DNA from: Paenibacillus dendrobii
Lineage (GTDB): Bacteria > Bacillota > Bacilli > Paenibacillales > Paenibacillaceae
Direction: 5' to 3'
Assembly: GCF_009807035.1 (NCBI RefSeq)
Contig: NZ_WUBI01000004.1
Span: 62,001-126,000, forward strand
Length of the DNA: 64,000 nt
Positions 51,550-60,823 of the stretch are shown here, one piece after another. The notes beneath the pieces were generated by a model. That model was given only the letters and a program-made list of their open reading frames with translations. It had not been told where the DNA came from and did no database searches. The translations under genes were made by a program, and so were the position numbers. The stretch's first letter is position 1; the number at the start of each line of letters is the position of its first letter.

Positions 51550-51659
51550 ATCTCTGCATCAGTTCACTACAAGGCGAATGCCGTTACCGTGGCTAATGTC
51601 CATGCATAGGAATAATCTGATGAGATGAGCAACGCCATAAATGAGGATGGTGGGCATAA

Positions 51660-53042
51660 ATGGCATTAAGCCGAAAAAAAGCTACTACTCAGTTGACCGG
51701 AAGAATTGTATTCCCAGGCAACCCGTCATACAATGCAGCTCGGATGGAGTACAATAGGCGGTTCTCCAAATTTCCGCGGGTAATCGTCTTTTGCAGACGA
51801 ACGCAGGATGTCATTAACGCTATCAAGTGGGCACGTGAGAGGGGAATCCCACTGAGGGCGCGGAGCGGGCGGCACAGCTATGAAGCTTTTTCGGCAATAA
51901 ACGGTGGTATTATTATTGATGCAAGTGAGATGAATAAAGTAACGGTTGACCGCAAGAAGATGGTGGCACACATCCAGACAGGCAATCCACTGGAGCGGGT
52001 GTACCGGAAGTTGTGGAATAAACGAGTTGCCCTCCCTGCCGGAACTGCACCCGATGTGGGTGTTGCCGGACTCACCTTGGGAGGCGGGATTGGGTTATTG
52101 TCGCGAAAGTATGGTCTTACCTGCGATAATCTGGAACAGGTCGAGATGGTAGTCGCTTCAGGACGGTGTGGAGCAAAGGCGATCATAGCGAACAAAAATC
52201 AACATTCCGACCTACTCTGGGCATCAAGAGGCGGTGGCGGAGGAAACTTTGGAATTGCTACATCGTATAAGTTTCGGGTTCAGCCTATCTCAACCGTCTC
52301 CATCTACAGTATCACTTGGAAATGGAGTGATCTGGATAAAGTGTTCCCAACATGGCAGCACTTTGCGCCTTCCGTAACCAATCGGTTAACCTCAACGATT
52401 GAGGTATCTTCCAAGAAGGTGGGGAAGATTGAGTCTACTGGACAATTGCTGGGGAGTGCTGAAGAGCTGCGACAATTAATCAGGCCATTGCTACAAGTAG
52501 GGACTCCGGTGAAAGTCATGGTAAGGACGGTATCTTTTATTGAAGCAACCAAGTTTTTTGCCGCGTCTGACCTGAACCTGGAGCCGAAATTCAAAATAAC
52601 TGGGGCGTACGGATATCAGCCTTTGCCACGTGACGGGGTGCGGATTATTCGAGACTTTCTTGCAAAAGCGCCAAATCAGCATGCAACCGTGTGGTGTCAA
52701 AGCTTGGGGGGAGCAGGTAGTACAGTTAGTCGGATAGCTCCGACAGGGACGGCCTATCCTCATCGGAATGCAGAGACGATCTATGAGCTGTCCGCTCGAT
52801 GGAGAAATGATAACGAGCAGCCGCGAAATGTTCAGTGGGTGAAGAGGTTCCGCAGAGCGCTCCGTCCCTTTGTGATTGGGGATTATGTGAACTTTCCTGA
52901 TTTGCAGATTAAGAACTGGCCAAAGGCGTATTATGGTGCGAATTTTGCTAGGTTGAAGCAGGTCAAGCGGAAGTACGACCCACATAACGTGTTTCATTTT
53001 GCGCAGAGTATTCCAGTGGGTAACAAGTTAAAAAAAAAGTGA
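51660..53042 (+). CDS. FAD-linked oxidase of the berberine-bridge (BBE) type
   Basis: 460 residues. The PCMH-type FAD-binding domain (about 38-210) contains ARSGRHSYEAFSA, the bicovalent-type His region, GVAGLTLGGGIGLLSRKYG and GGGGGNFGI. A BBE C-terminal motif is near the end (YYGANFARLKQVKRKYDPHNVFHF). No signal peptide is clear. Such enzymes oxidise alcohols or sugars with FAD. The usual second covalent-flavin Cys seems absent (the segment reads LGGGIGLLSRKYGLTCDN, which does have a Cys). Confidence 0.92.
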   Translation: MALSRKKATTQLTGRIVFPGNPSYNAARMEYNRRFSKFPRVIVFCRRTQDVINAIKWARERGIPLRARSGRHSYEAFSAINGGIIIDASEMNKVTVDRKKMVAHIQTGNPLERVYRKLWNKRVALPAGTAPDVGVAGLTLGGGIGLLSRKYGLTCDNLEQVEMVVASGRCGAKAIIANKNQHSDLLWASRGGGGGNFGIATSYKFRVQPISTVSIYSITWKWSDLDKVFPTWQHFAPSVTNRLTSTIEVSSKKVGKIESTGQLLGSAEELRQLIRPLLQVGTPVKVMVRTVSFIEATKFFAASDLNLEPKFKITGAYGYQPLPRDGVRIIRDFLAKAPNQHATVWCQSLGGAGSTVSRIAPTGTAYPHRNAETIYELSARWRNDNEQPRNVQWVKRFRRALRPFVIGDYVNFPDLQIKNWPKAYYGANFARLKQVKRKYDPHNVFHFAQSIPVGNKLKKK

Positions 53043-53074
53043 AGAAGCGAAATGTGATAGGTAGTGGATGACAC

Positions 53075-53218
53075 TCTCTGCCACCAAGTTCGGTAATTTT
53101 GAGGGTACAGCGAGTTCAAATGCCATCAATTTATTCCGAAGACCACCCGCGGACGTAATTGATGGCGTCGAAACTTCTTCGGGGCTTTGATCTACGGTAA
53201 AAGAAGTACTGTAATTTT
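53075..53218 (-). pseudogene. broken copy of the SRPBCC gene at 48216
   Basis: On the minus strand TAGATCAAAGCCCCGAAGAA (reading V-D-Q-S-P-E-E in the intact gene) and the following bases parallel the 5' half of 48216-48689. There are internal deletions, frame changes and no start codon; the left edge is abruptly joined to repeat copy B at 53219. Confidence 0.72.
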
Positions 53219-53979
53219 ATTGTGCTGAACGGACAAGACTATATCTCTACCCTTGCAAAGGTTATTTCCAAAATTCAGGTGAAAAGTAGGTAGACTCAGG
53301 ACGAACGATTACTATAATGGAAATAAGATACATACATAAAACCGATCTATAGGATATATAGAAGAATCAGGATGAGTAAGAAAGCGGTTAGAGGAGGCCA
53401 TTTCGTGGGAAGATCATTCGCAAATATGCATATCAAGTCGAAAAGCCTTGAGAAGACTATCGAAGCATTAAGAGAGCTAAGCGAAGGGCATGCCCAAGTA
53501 TTAGGCAAGTCCAATAATGAGGCTCAAGAGATCAAAGTCGTCATGTACGTAAGCAAAAGCAATGAGAACTGGATCAGCGTGCTCCATGATTATTTTGTAT
53601 GGGGTACGGTGAAGGAGATCGGCAAAACGTTGTCCCGGCTTATCGAGGAGCCAGTGATGACCGCCGGATATATGAACGAGGAAATATTCGAGTTGTCGTT
53701 ATTCGAGAATGGAGACATTCAAGCCGAAAGAATCTTTTGTGAACAGTGGACGAGGGATGAATATGAACAACTCACAGAAGAGCGTCTGAATGATGACTAC
53801 TTGCGGAAAGCGTTGGATATTCATAATGAGGATTTTGACGACTTCATGGGTATTACGAGTCCGGAACAAGCCGTAGATAAGCTGTCGGAACTCGTGGGAA
53901 TGTCCTTATGGAGTGATTGGGAGTGGATCCCGCACGAAGAAACTCTCAGAAAACGATTTGGGAAATATGAATTTTGAAC
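53219..53979 (+). repeat. long dispersed repeat, copy B (761 bp)
   Basis: Copy of 9910-10669 in the same orientation, covering the upstream region and the gene 53405-53977. Confidence 0.85.
53405..53977 (+). CDS. 190-residue hypothetical protein, paralogue of 10095-10667
   Basis: GTG start behind AGAGGAGG, equal in length to its paralogue and nearly identical over most of the protein. The longer frame from 53372 runs over the ribosome site and is rejected. Differences are scattered conservative changes (SFFENG to SLFENG, SDSEWIPH to SDWEWIPH), so both copies appear to be under selection. Family and function not recognised. Confidence 0.78.
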   Translation: MGRSFANMHIKSKSLEKTIEALRELSEGHAQVLGKSNNEAQEIKVVMYVSKSNENWISVLHDYFVWGTVKEIGKTLSRLIEEPVMTAGYMNEEIFELSLFENGDIQAERIFCEQWTRDEYEQLTEERLNDDYLRKALDIHNEDFDDFMGITSPEQAVDKLSELVGMSLWSDWEWIPHEETLRKRFGKYEF

Positions 53980-54131
53980 AATATTGCCCAGCAAGACTGC
54001 GGAATCGTCGTAGCTGATCTGTTCAACATCACGATAGAACCCCCATAAACTCCCTTTCTTTGACAGCGCGAGTCCTTTCCCAAATTATGCGAATGATTAT
54101 AAAATGAAAATTTGAAGTAGAGGTGAATGAA

Positions 54132-56384
54132 TTGTACAAGCAGATAAAGAATAAGTACGCCAATATGTTAGCTGTAATACTTAGCATTGCTATTGTATTC
54201 GGCTCATTTAGCTTTCCGTTAGTTCCTACGGCGTCGGCGGCTGGTCCGTTACCTGCTCCGCAGAATGTGAGGGTTACTGGCGTAACACATACATCCATAA
54301 CGTTACAGTGGGATCAGGTAGCAGGTGTCGATCAGAACGGCGGCTATCATGTATGGAATTCTAACGGAGTTTGGGCTGGGTGGACTTCAGCTCCTACAAT
54401 GACCCTTGAAGGTCTGAGTCCGAACACGACCTACTCTTTCTATGTAACGGCTATTAGTGAAACAAACGATAGAAGTGCTATTGTAACGGCAACCACGGGT
54501 GCTGTGCCATCTGTACCGCAGGTTAGTTCTGTAAGTGTGCCGGCGAATGGGACCTACTCGTCGAGGCAAGATCTCGACTTCGCGGTAAATTTTGATCAGG
54601 CGGTCTATGTGGATCAGGCGAATGGTACACCAACTATTTCGCTAGTGATCGGAATCAAGACGGTTCGAGCCGATTATGTTTCCGGTTCGGGAAGCAGCGC
54701 GCTGCAATTTCGTTACACGGTTCAAAGAGGGGATTCTGACTTGAACGGTATAACTGTCGGAGCGTTAGTTCTCAATGGAGGTACAATTAAAAATTCTGGC
54801 AACATGGATGCCTCATTAACATTAAATAGCGTAGGCAGTACGGCAGGCGTGCTCGTCAACGCTCCTGTCGATGCTGCGACGGTATCAACGGATTCGGTAA
54901 CGAATGTTACTTCAACCTCGGCAGACGTGGGCGGGGATGTAACTAACGACGGCGGAGCGGTGGTAACCGAACGCGGAATTGTTTATTCGGCGAGCAGTAA
55001 TCCAACAATAGCGGATACGAAAGTTATCGTTGCTGGCACGACAGGGAAATACACATCGAATCTGACCGGGCTTACAGCAGAAACAACCTATCACGTCCGC
55101 GCATTTGCGACGAACAGCGTAGGGACAAGTTACGGGAATGATGTCAGCTTTACGACGCTTGCAAGTACTCCTCCAACGGCAACAGTAATTGGGATGTCTT
55201 TAGACAAGCATACTGGAACAATACAAGTTGGAGATACTCTCACTGTAGTAGCTACTGCTACTATGAGTGATGCGACTACTCAAGATGTAACTTCTCTAAT
55301 GACTTGGACAGTTGATGATCCCTCCAAAGTTGCCATTCATAATGGGGTGATCACAGCACTGCAGTCAGGCACTGTAAAAGTACAAGCAACGTATTCAGGT
55401 GACTCAGTCATCTCGGATTATATTAATCTCACAATTACGAACCCAGCTAGTTCAAATGGTAATAATAGTTCTAATAGTTCTACTCCTTCAATTCCAGTAA
55501 CGAGTGTGACTGTAAATTCAGTGACAGATTCCGTTTACAAAGGGAGCACGCTTAGTTTAGTTGCAGTAGTACTACCCAAATCGGCTACCAATAGTCTGGT
55601 GGTTTGGTCTGTAAAGCCAGATACGGGCATGGCTACGATTAGTCCTTCTGGTTTGTTGACAGGTGTTGCGAACGGGACTGTAACCGTAGTTGCTACTTCG
55701 ACGGATGGAACCCAAATTCATGGTAGTAAAGTAATTACTGTAGAAGAGCCTCCAGCTAGTGCTTCTCCAATCTTCACTACGGTTGTCAATATTGCAAAGG
55801 TTATCTCAGAAATTACTAAGAAGTTAGAAGACAACAAGGGAGTTGCTGTAGACTTTAATGACACGGATTCCCACTGGGCAAATCAAACGGTTAAGTTATT
55901 TACGAAGCTTGGAGTTGTAAAAGGCTACGAGGATGGTTCATTCCGGCCTAATGACAGTATTACCCGAGGAGAGTTTGCTGCTGTCATTGATAGAGTGTTT
56001 GGATTGACAGGTTCTGCTTCTACTGAATTATCAGATGTTAAAGGTCATTGGGCTGAAGAAGCTATTATAGCATTGTCCTCTACTGGTGTTATCTCAGGTT
56101 ACCCAGACGGAACATTTAAACCTGACAGACCCATTACTAGAGCTGAAATTATTTCAATTATCTCTAAATTAGTCGTTCTCAAGCCAACTCCTAGTCAGGA
56201 TATTTTCAAAGATATTGATGGGATCTGGAATCAAGATCAGATTAAGGCGGCTGCTTCTACGGGACTAGTAAAGGGGCAGGATCGCTTTGCACCACAATCC
56301 CATGCTACTCGAGCAGAAGCACTTACAATGGTATTGCATGCATTAGAATTGGACCCAAGTCTTAAATCTTTATTTGAACAATAG
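54132..56384 (+). CDS. SLH-domain surface protein with FN3 and Big2 domains
   Basis: 750 residues from TTG 54132 (AGAGGTGA 7 bases upstream); GTG 54123 is the alternative. The signal peptide ends near PTASAAG. An FN3 domain (about 36-125, NVRVTGVTHTSITLQWD), further beta-sandwich repeats (a SprB-like section TVSTDSVTNVTSTSADVGG) and two Big2-type Ig domains (about 355-440 and 455-545) lead to three C-terminal SLH domains (about 574-750, e.g. GVVKGYEDGSFRPNDSITRG). It is held on the cell surface by SLH binding to cell-wall polymer; an adhesive or structural role is likely. Shares the TTG-TAC/TAT start style with the protein at 18920. Confidence 0.9.
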   Translation: MYKQIKNKYANMLAVILSIAIVFGSFSFPLVPTASAAGPLPAPQNVRVTGVTHTSITLQWDQVAGVDQNGGYHVWNSNGVWAGWTSAPTMTLEGLSPNTTYSFYVTAISETNDRSAIVTATTGAVPSVPQVSSVSVPANGTYSSRQDLDFAVNFDQAVYVDQANGTPTISLVIGIKTVRADYVSGSGSSALQFRYTVQRGDSDLNGITVGALVLNGGTIKNSGNMDASLTLNSVGSTAGVLVNAPVDAATVSTDSVTNVTSTSADVGGDVTNDGGAVVTERGIVYSASSNPTIADTKVIVAGTTGKYTSNLTGLTAETTYHVRAFATNSVGTSYGNDVSFTTLASTPPTATVIGMSLDKHTGTIQVGDTLTVVATATMSDATTQDVTSLMTWTVDDPSKVAIHNGVITALQSGTVKVQATYSGDSVISDYINLTITNPASSNGNNSSNSSTPSIPVTSVTVNSVTDSVYKGSTLSLVAVVLPKSATNSLVVWSVKPDTGMATISPSGLLTGVANGTVTVVATSTDGTQIHGSKVITVEEPPASASPIFTTVVNIAKVISEITKKLEDNKGVAVDFNDTDSHWANQTVKLFTKLGVVKGYEDGSFRPNDSITRGEFAAVIDRVFGLTGSASTELSDVKGHWAEEAIIALSSTGVISGYPDGTFKPDRPITRAEIISIISKLVVLKPTPSQDIFKDIDGIWNQDQIKAAASTGLVKGQDRFAPQSHATRAEALTMVLHALELDPSLKSLFEQ

Positions 56385-56408
56385 TAAAGAATGTCACCTA
56401 TAGTTCTC

Positions 56409-56446
56409 GAACCACCTGTTTAACTACGAGGGTGGTTCTTTTTTTG
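56409..56446 (+). terminator. rho-independent terminator after the SLH gene
   Basis: GAACCACC pairs with GGTGGTTC, followed by TTTTTTTG. Confidence 0.88.
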
Positions 56447-56705
56447 TTTGAGGAACAGCATCATAAGCTGCCGTATCCTTGCGACCAACAGACAAACGTA
56501 CCTTTTTTTCTTGTTCACATGTATACCATACCAAAAAGTCTTACAGCCAGTTCGGGGCAAACATAATGAATGGAGTACGATGGTATACTCGTCTATTTGT
56601 GCTTTTTAATATACTCCTTGATTTGAGAAAGAATAGGGGAATTCCATTTTTTTATCTTATAATAGATACTTAACATGAGATAGAAACAGGGAAAAGAGGG
56701 AAGAG
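56447..56705. other. upstream region of the second two-component operon
   Basis: No gene supported. AT-rich with a TTATAATAG -10-like box near 56657, about 45 bases before the response-regulator ATG. Confidence 0.5.
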
Positions 56706-57380
56706 ATGCCTACGATACTGGTTGCTGATGACGATGCAAACATTCGCGAACTGGTCTGTTTATTTCTGCGCAACGACGGATTTGCAACAGTCGAAGCCGC
56801 GGACGGCAAGGAAGCGCTGGCCATCTACGCCTCGACGCATGTCGATCTTGTCGTGCTCGATATTATGATGCCGATGATGGATGGTTGGGCGTTATGTAAG
56901 GAGCTCAGAAGAGCCAATCCGGATCTTCCGTTACTGATGCTGACTGCGCGAGGCGAAACATGGGAGAAAGTGAAGGGCTTCGATCTGGGGACGGATGATT
57001 ATTTGACGAAACCATTCGATCCGTTGGAGTTGACGGTTCGTGTCAGGGCATTACTGAAACGATACCGGATTGGCTCCACGCAGATGATCCAGTTCGGCAA
57101 TGTCACCCTTGATCGGCAGACCTATAAGGTGATGAGAGGGACGGAGTCGTTCACGCTGCCACTCAAGGAGTTCGAATTGCTATATAAGCTGGCAGGAACA
57201 CCCGGACAGGTCTATACGCGCGAGCAATTGATCGATCAAGTGTGGGGGATCGATTACGCTGGAGATAGTCGAACGATAGACGTCCATATTAGACGCCTGC
57301 GCGAACGGTTCGCAGCTACACCCGATTTTCAGATCGAGACGGTGCGCGGGCTTGGCTACCGGCTTGAGGTTTGCGAATGA
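56706..57380 (+). CDS. OmpR-family response regulator
   Basis: 224 residues. Receiver: ADDDANIREL, phospho-acceptor in VVLDIMMPM, switch Lys in TKPF. Winged-helix C-terminus ends in VRGLGYRLEVCE. AGAGGGAAGAG precedes the ATG. The kinase start overlaps the stop by four bases (ATGA). The downstream hydrolase gene is its probable target. Confidence 0.93.
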   Translation: MPTILVADDDANIRELVCLFLRNDGFATVEAADGKEALAIYASTHVDLVVLDIMMPMMDGWALCKELRRANPDLPLLMLTARGETWEKVKGFDLGTDDYLTKPFDPLELTVRVRALLKRYRIGSTQMIQFGNVTLDRQTYKVMRGTESFTLPLKEFELLYKLAGTPGQVYTREQLIDQVWGIDYAGDSRTIDVHIRRLRERFAATPDFQIETVRGLGYRLEVCE

Positions 57381-58747
57381 TCAAATCCTTATATACACGA
57401 GTTGTCCTGACATTTCTAGTCTCCGTCATCGGGGGGACGGTCATTTCCTTTTTTGTGGCAACTTGGGTGTTTAGAGATAAATTAAATGAAAATTTGCAAA
57501 TCCCCTTGTTTTACTTCGGTCAGGACATCGCCCGGATTTACAATACACTCCCGTTACATGAAGCGGATGCATTCGTAAGCGGAATGGATCAGCTCAAATA
57601 CTATCATCTTCGAATTTACGAAGAATCAGGCAGGCTCCAGTCTTATGGAACAACACTCAACGGACATCAACCAGCCACTGTGACGATGGAACAAGTGAAG
57701 AAAGTACTGGCCGGAGAAGTTGTTCAAGTTAATCCGAGTGGGATCTCTACGACTCTCTTAGGGCTGCCGTTTACAACTGATACGGGCACGAAAGCCATGT
57801 TTATAGAACCGATCGGCCCCCCTTCCGCCCCTTTTATCATAAAGTGGATTTGGAACTTTTTAATCTTTTCGTTGGCAACAGGAAGTTTATTGATTCTGGT
57901 TGCTGCCATGTTCCTGGTCCGACCGATCAAAAAGCTGACAAAAGCGACCAGGCAAATAGCAGGTGGTGATTTCAACGTCAAGCTGAACATTAAGCAACAG
58001 GGTGAATTGGGTACTTTGGCTCGAAGCTTCGAAGAAATGATGCATGATCTGCAGCAGCTTGAACAGATGCGCAGGGAATTTGTATCGAACGTGTCGCACG
58101 AAGTTCAATCGCCGCTCACCTCGATATCCGGTTATGCTCTGGCACTCAAACAAGCAGATATCACAGATGATGAGAGGAGCCGTTATCTCGATATTATCAT
58201 CGCTGAAGCAGACCGGATGTCCAAGATGAGCGACAGCCTGCTAAAGCTGAGTTTGCTTGAATCGCAATCTCAGCAGTTGCGGTTGGTCACGTTCAGCCTG
58301 GATGAACAGATCAGGCGAGTCATCGTCGCGATCCAGCCGCAATGGTCGGCTCGCAACATCCGTTTCGAGCTTAATATGAGGGCTATTCGGATCATGGGAG
58401 ATCATGATCAATTAAACCAGGTATGGACGAACATCATCGGCAATAGCATAAAATTTTCCGCTGATGGCGGCGTTATTAGCATCAGCATGAAACAAGATAT
58501 CAAAAACGTGACAGTTCGAATATCCGACACAGGCATTGGTATTTCTTCCGAGGACCAGAAGCGTATCTTCGAACGGTTCTTTAAGGCTGACCGCTCCCAT
58601 AGCCGCAAGTTTGGCGGCAGCGGTATGGGATTGGCCATCGTTAAACAGATTGTGTCGCTTCATCAAGGTGACATCCGAGTGGAGAGCGAACCTGGGCGAG
58701 GAACGAACGTCATTATCATCTTGCCAATCACAATGCTGACAGAGTAA
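57377..58747 (+). CDS. sensor histidine kinase
   Basis: 456 residues from ATG 57377. Two membrane helices (about 8-30 and 160-180) bracket an extracytoplasmic sensor domain. A HAMP domain, HisKA (FVSNVSHEVQSPLTSI) and HATPase_c (DTGIGIS, GGSGMGLAIVKQ) follow. Resembles the YkoH/CssS-like kinases of Bacillales. The H-box reads HEVQSP rather than HELRTP. Operon with the response regulator; a strong terminator follows. Confidence 0.92.
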   Translation: MIKSLYTRVVLTFLVSVIGGTVISFFVATWVFRDKLNENLQIPLFYFGQDIARIYNTLPLHEADAFVSGMDQLKYYHLRIYEESGRLQSYGTTLNGHQPATVTMEQVKKVLAGEVVQVNPSGISTTLLGLPFTTDTGTKAMFIEPIGPPSAPFIIKWIWNFLIFSLATGSLLILVAAMFLVRPIKKLTKATRQIAGGDFNVKLNIKQQGELGTLARSFEEMMHDLQQLEQMRREFVSNVSHEVQSPLTSISGYALALKQADITDDERSRYLDIIIAEADRMSKMSDSLLKLSLLESQSQQLRLVTFSLDEQIRRVIVAIQPQWSARNIRFELNMRAIRIMGDHDQLNQVWTNIIGNSIKFSADGGVISISMKQDIKNVTVRISDTGIGISSEDQKRIFERFFKADRSHSRKFGGSGMGLAIVKQIVSLHQGDIRVESEPGRGTNVIIILPITMLTE

Positions 58748-58759
58748 TTCATTCTCCGT

Positions 58760-58811
58760 GTTACGGCATCATGTGCAAGCTTTTGCATGTGATGCCGTAA
58801 CATTTTTTTTG
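58760..58811 (+). terminator. very strong terminator
   Basis: A roughly 19-bp stem, GTTACGGCATCA/TGATGCCGTAAC plus inner GCAA/TTGC, followed by nine T residues. Confidence 0.92.
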
Positions 58812-58926
58812 CTTGTTCATACTGCGTTAATATTGTCGTCACAGGCAGTACATTTTCGTCGTGTAAACTCTCCTTAGCAGACGATAAGATAGCCGGAATA
58901 AACGGCGAGAACAGGAGAAGATACGA

Positions 58927-59898
58927 ATGGAACGAAAAGAAGAGGCAACGAAAAAGAGGATGAGTAAACCGCTTCGCATGATCCTTAAATCCTTAGCAGC
59001 TGTAGCTATAGCCATTTTACTTTTTATAGCCGTTGTTTTTATCGTTGATAAGATCAGCAGCAAAATAGAGCAAGGAAAAATACAATCCTATGGCCAGTTC
59101 GTACCTGTGGATGGGAAAAAAATGAATGTTTTGATTCAAGGAAAAGGCGATGAAACCGTCGTGCTCCTGCCGGGTTATGGAACAGCTGCACCAGCTCTTG
59201 ATTTTAAGGGACTAATCGAGGGGCTGTCTCCCTATTTCAGAGTCGTCGCGATTGAGCCTTTCGGTTATGGGCTAAGTGATCTAACGGATAAAGAGCGGAA
59301 TACGGACAATATTGTAAGTGAAATTCATGAAGCTTTACAGCAGCTCAATATTGACTGTTACACGTTAATGGGCCATTCTATTGCGGGCATTTACGGGATG
59401 GCTTATGTAAACAAATATCCGGACGAGGTGCGTGCATTTGCCGGAATCGATAGCAGTGTTCCAACGCAAGCGGGTATGGATGTCGAATTCCCGATAACAA
59501 CGTTTAAATTACTTAAACAATCAGGTTTCGGCAGATTGATGCTGAAACTGGGTTCTGACCCCTATGCTGGACTGCCGTTTGATGAAGAAACCAAAGAACA
59601 AATGAGAATGATTACGCTTAAAAATATGTATAATGAATCTACCTTGAATGAATTGGGGAATATTTCATCCAATTTTAAAGGGGCCGGGCATTCAACATTC
59701 CCAAAAGAACTTCCCCTTATTTTATTTGTAGATGCGGGTAATACAAGCAATGAAGGATGGATACCGCTCCATGAAGAACAAGTCAAAAATTCTGTACAGG
59801 GAAAAATGGTGACATTGGAAGGCGGACATTATCTACACCATCTCCGGTCAAAAGAAATCGCTGAAAACTTCAGACAATTTATGCAAGAAATCAAATAA
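58927..59898 (+). CDS. membrane-anchored alpha/beta hydrolase
   Basis: 323 residues. An N-terminal basic region and one membrane helix (about 20-42, LAAVAIAILLFIAVVFIV) are followed by an alpha/beta-hydrolase domain with the nucleophile Ser in GHSIAGI, oxyanion region LLPGYGTAAPALDF and final His in EGGHYLHH. The enzyme domain probably faces outward. It is separated from the two-component genes only by a terminator and may be their target; substrate unknown. Confidence 0.88.
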   Translation: MERKEEATKKRMSKPLRMILKSLAAVAIAILLFIAVVFIVDKISSKIEQGKIQSYGQFVPVDGKKMNVLIQGKGDETVVLLPGYGTAAPALDFKGLIEGLSPYFRVVAIEPFGYGLSDLTDKERNTDNIVSEIHEALQQLNIDCYTLMGHSIAGIYGMAYVNKYPDEVRAFAGIDSSVPTQAGMDVEFPITTFKLLKQSGFGRLMLKLGSDPYAGLPFDEETKEQMRMITLKNMYNESTLNELGNISSNFKGAGHSTFPKELPLILFVDAGNTSNEGWIPLHEEQVKNSVQGKMVTLEGGHYLHHLRSKEIAENFRQFMQEIK

Positions 59899-59922
59899 GT
59901 GTACTAGAAGGTTCATGAAAAC

Positions 59923-59970
59923 AGAGGGTGTCTCAAAAGTCATAAAATGACGGAGGGACACTCTTTTTTT
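59923..59970 (+). terminator. hairpin terminator, GGGTGTC family
   Basis: Nearly identical to 9823-9868: AGAGGGTGTCTC with GGGACACTCT around GTCAT/ATGAC, then TTTTTTT. Confidence 0.78.
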
Positions 59971-60034
59971 CGATGATGTTTGCCGAAGCCAATTCCACAA
60001 CTAAATCAAACAAGGATGAACCGATGGTCTCCGT

Positions 60035-60679
60035 TCATCCTTGTCTGTTAGGTTTTTGCACGAGAGGCAGGAAGATCGCGTCCACGATCTCGACAACGGC
60101 CTCATCGGTCAGCGGTGTGTGAGTCGTAAGCAGCTCGAATCTTATCAGGTCAACAGGAAGGGTGATGACGCGATCCGGCAGCTCCTCGAGCTTCACCTCG
60201 CCTCGCCGCTCCGCGTTGAGCAGGATACTTTTCATGGCTATGGCGAGTATATCCTCCGATCTCGGAGGCAATGTCATCTTGGAATGAATCTCGTCCCCGT
60301 GGAATTCGCCCATCAGTCCGTGAATCGTCTCAGCCCCGATCATCTGTATGGGCTTAATAATTCTCTCCAGCAAGGTAAGCACATCTTCTCTCAGATTCCC
60401 TGTATCTGGAGCTTCAAGGGAAGGCTTGGGCGTATGTTTCATAAGAGAAGCGACGACCAGCTTTGCCTTGCTTGGCCACCTTCTATAAACGGCATTCTTA
60501 TTCGTCTTCGCCCGTGCGGCGACAGCTTCCATCGTCAATCGAGAATAGCCGGTTTCCCTCAATTCCTCCCACGCGGCTGAAAGGATGGCATTCTCCAGAA
60601 CGTCTCCGCGCCGCCGCGACTTTGTTGTATGTTGTTCTCCCTCAGTATTCCCCTTGCGATCTTTCGATTGTTCCGCCAT
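60035..60679 (-). CDS. TetR/AcrR-family repressor
   Basis: 214 residues. A charged N-terminal tail is followed by the TetR HTH (SRLTMEAVAARAKTNKNAVYRRW) and a ligand-binding C-terminal domain. GAAGGAA precedes the ATG. Divergent from an MFS exporter; a perfect-arm palindrome at 60778 in the gap is the likely operator for both genes. Confidence 0.92.
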   Translation of the reverse strand: MAEQSKDRKGNTEGEQHTTKSRRRGDVLENAILSAAWEELRETGYSRLTMEAVAARAKTNKNAVYRRWPSKAKLVVASLMKHTPKPSLEAPDTGNLREDVLTLLERIIKPIQMIGAETIHGLMGEFHGDEIHSKMTLPPRSEDILAIAMKSILLNAERRGEVKLEELPDRVITLPVDLIRFELLTTHTPLTDEAVVEIVDAIFLPLVQKPNRQG

Positions 60680-60777
60680 ATCGTATTCCTTCTTCCAAGC
60701 TGAATTTCATTCGGTCATGTGGGCTCTTGTAAATAGTATATTGCATTTTCATCCGAATGATAATATTATAACCAAAT

Positions 60778-60801
60778 AAGGTACGGTACGTACTGTACCT
60801 T
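60778..60801. promoter_or_regulatory. TetR operator in the TetR/MFS gap
   Basis: 24-base inverted repeat with arms AAGGTAC-G-GTAC and GTAC-T-GTACCTT, centred on GTAC, 23 bases before the MFS start. Confidence 0.78.
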
Positions 60802-60823
60802 AAATGATGAGAGGTGGGTAACA

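Noticed and set aside
56479..56673. 64-codon frame before the second two-component operon
   Set aside because: Lacks a ribosome site and covers the probable promoter of the operon.
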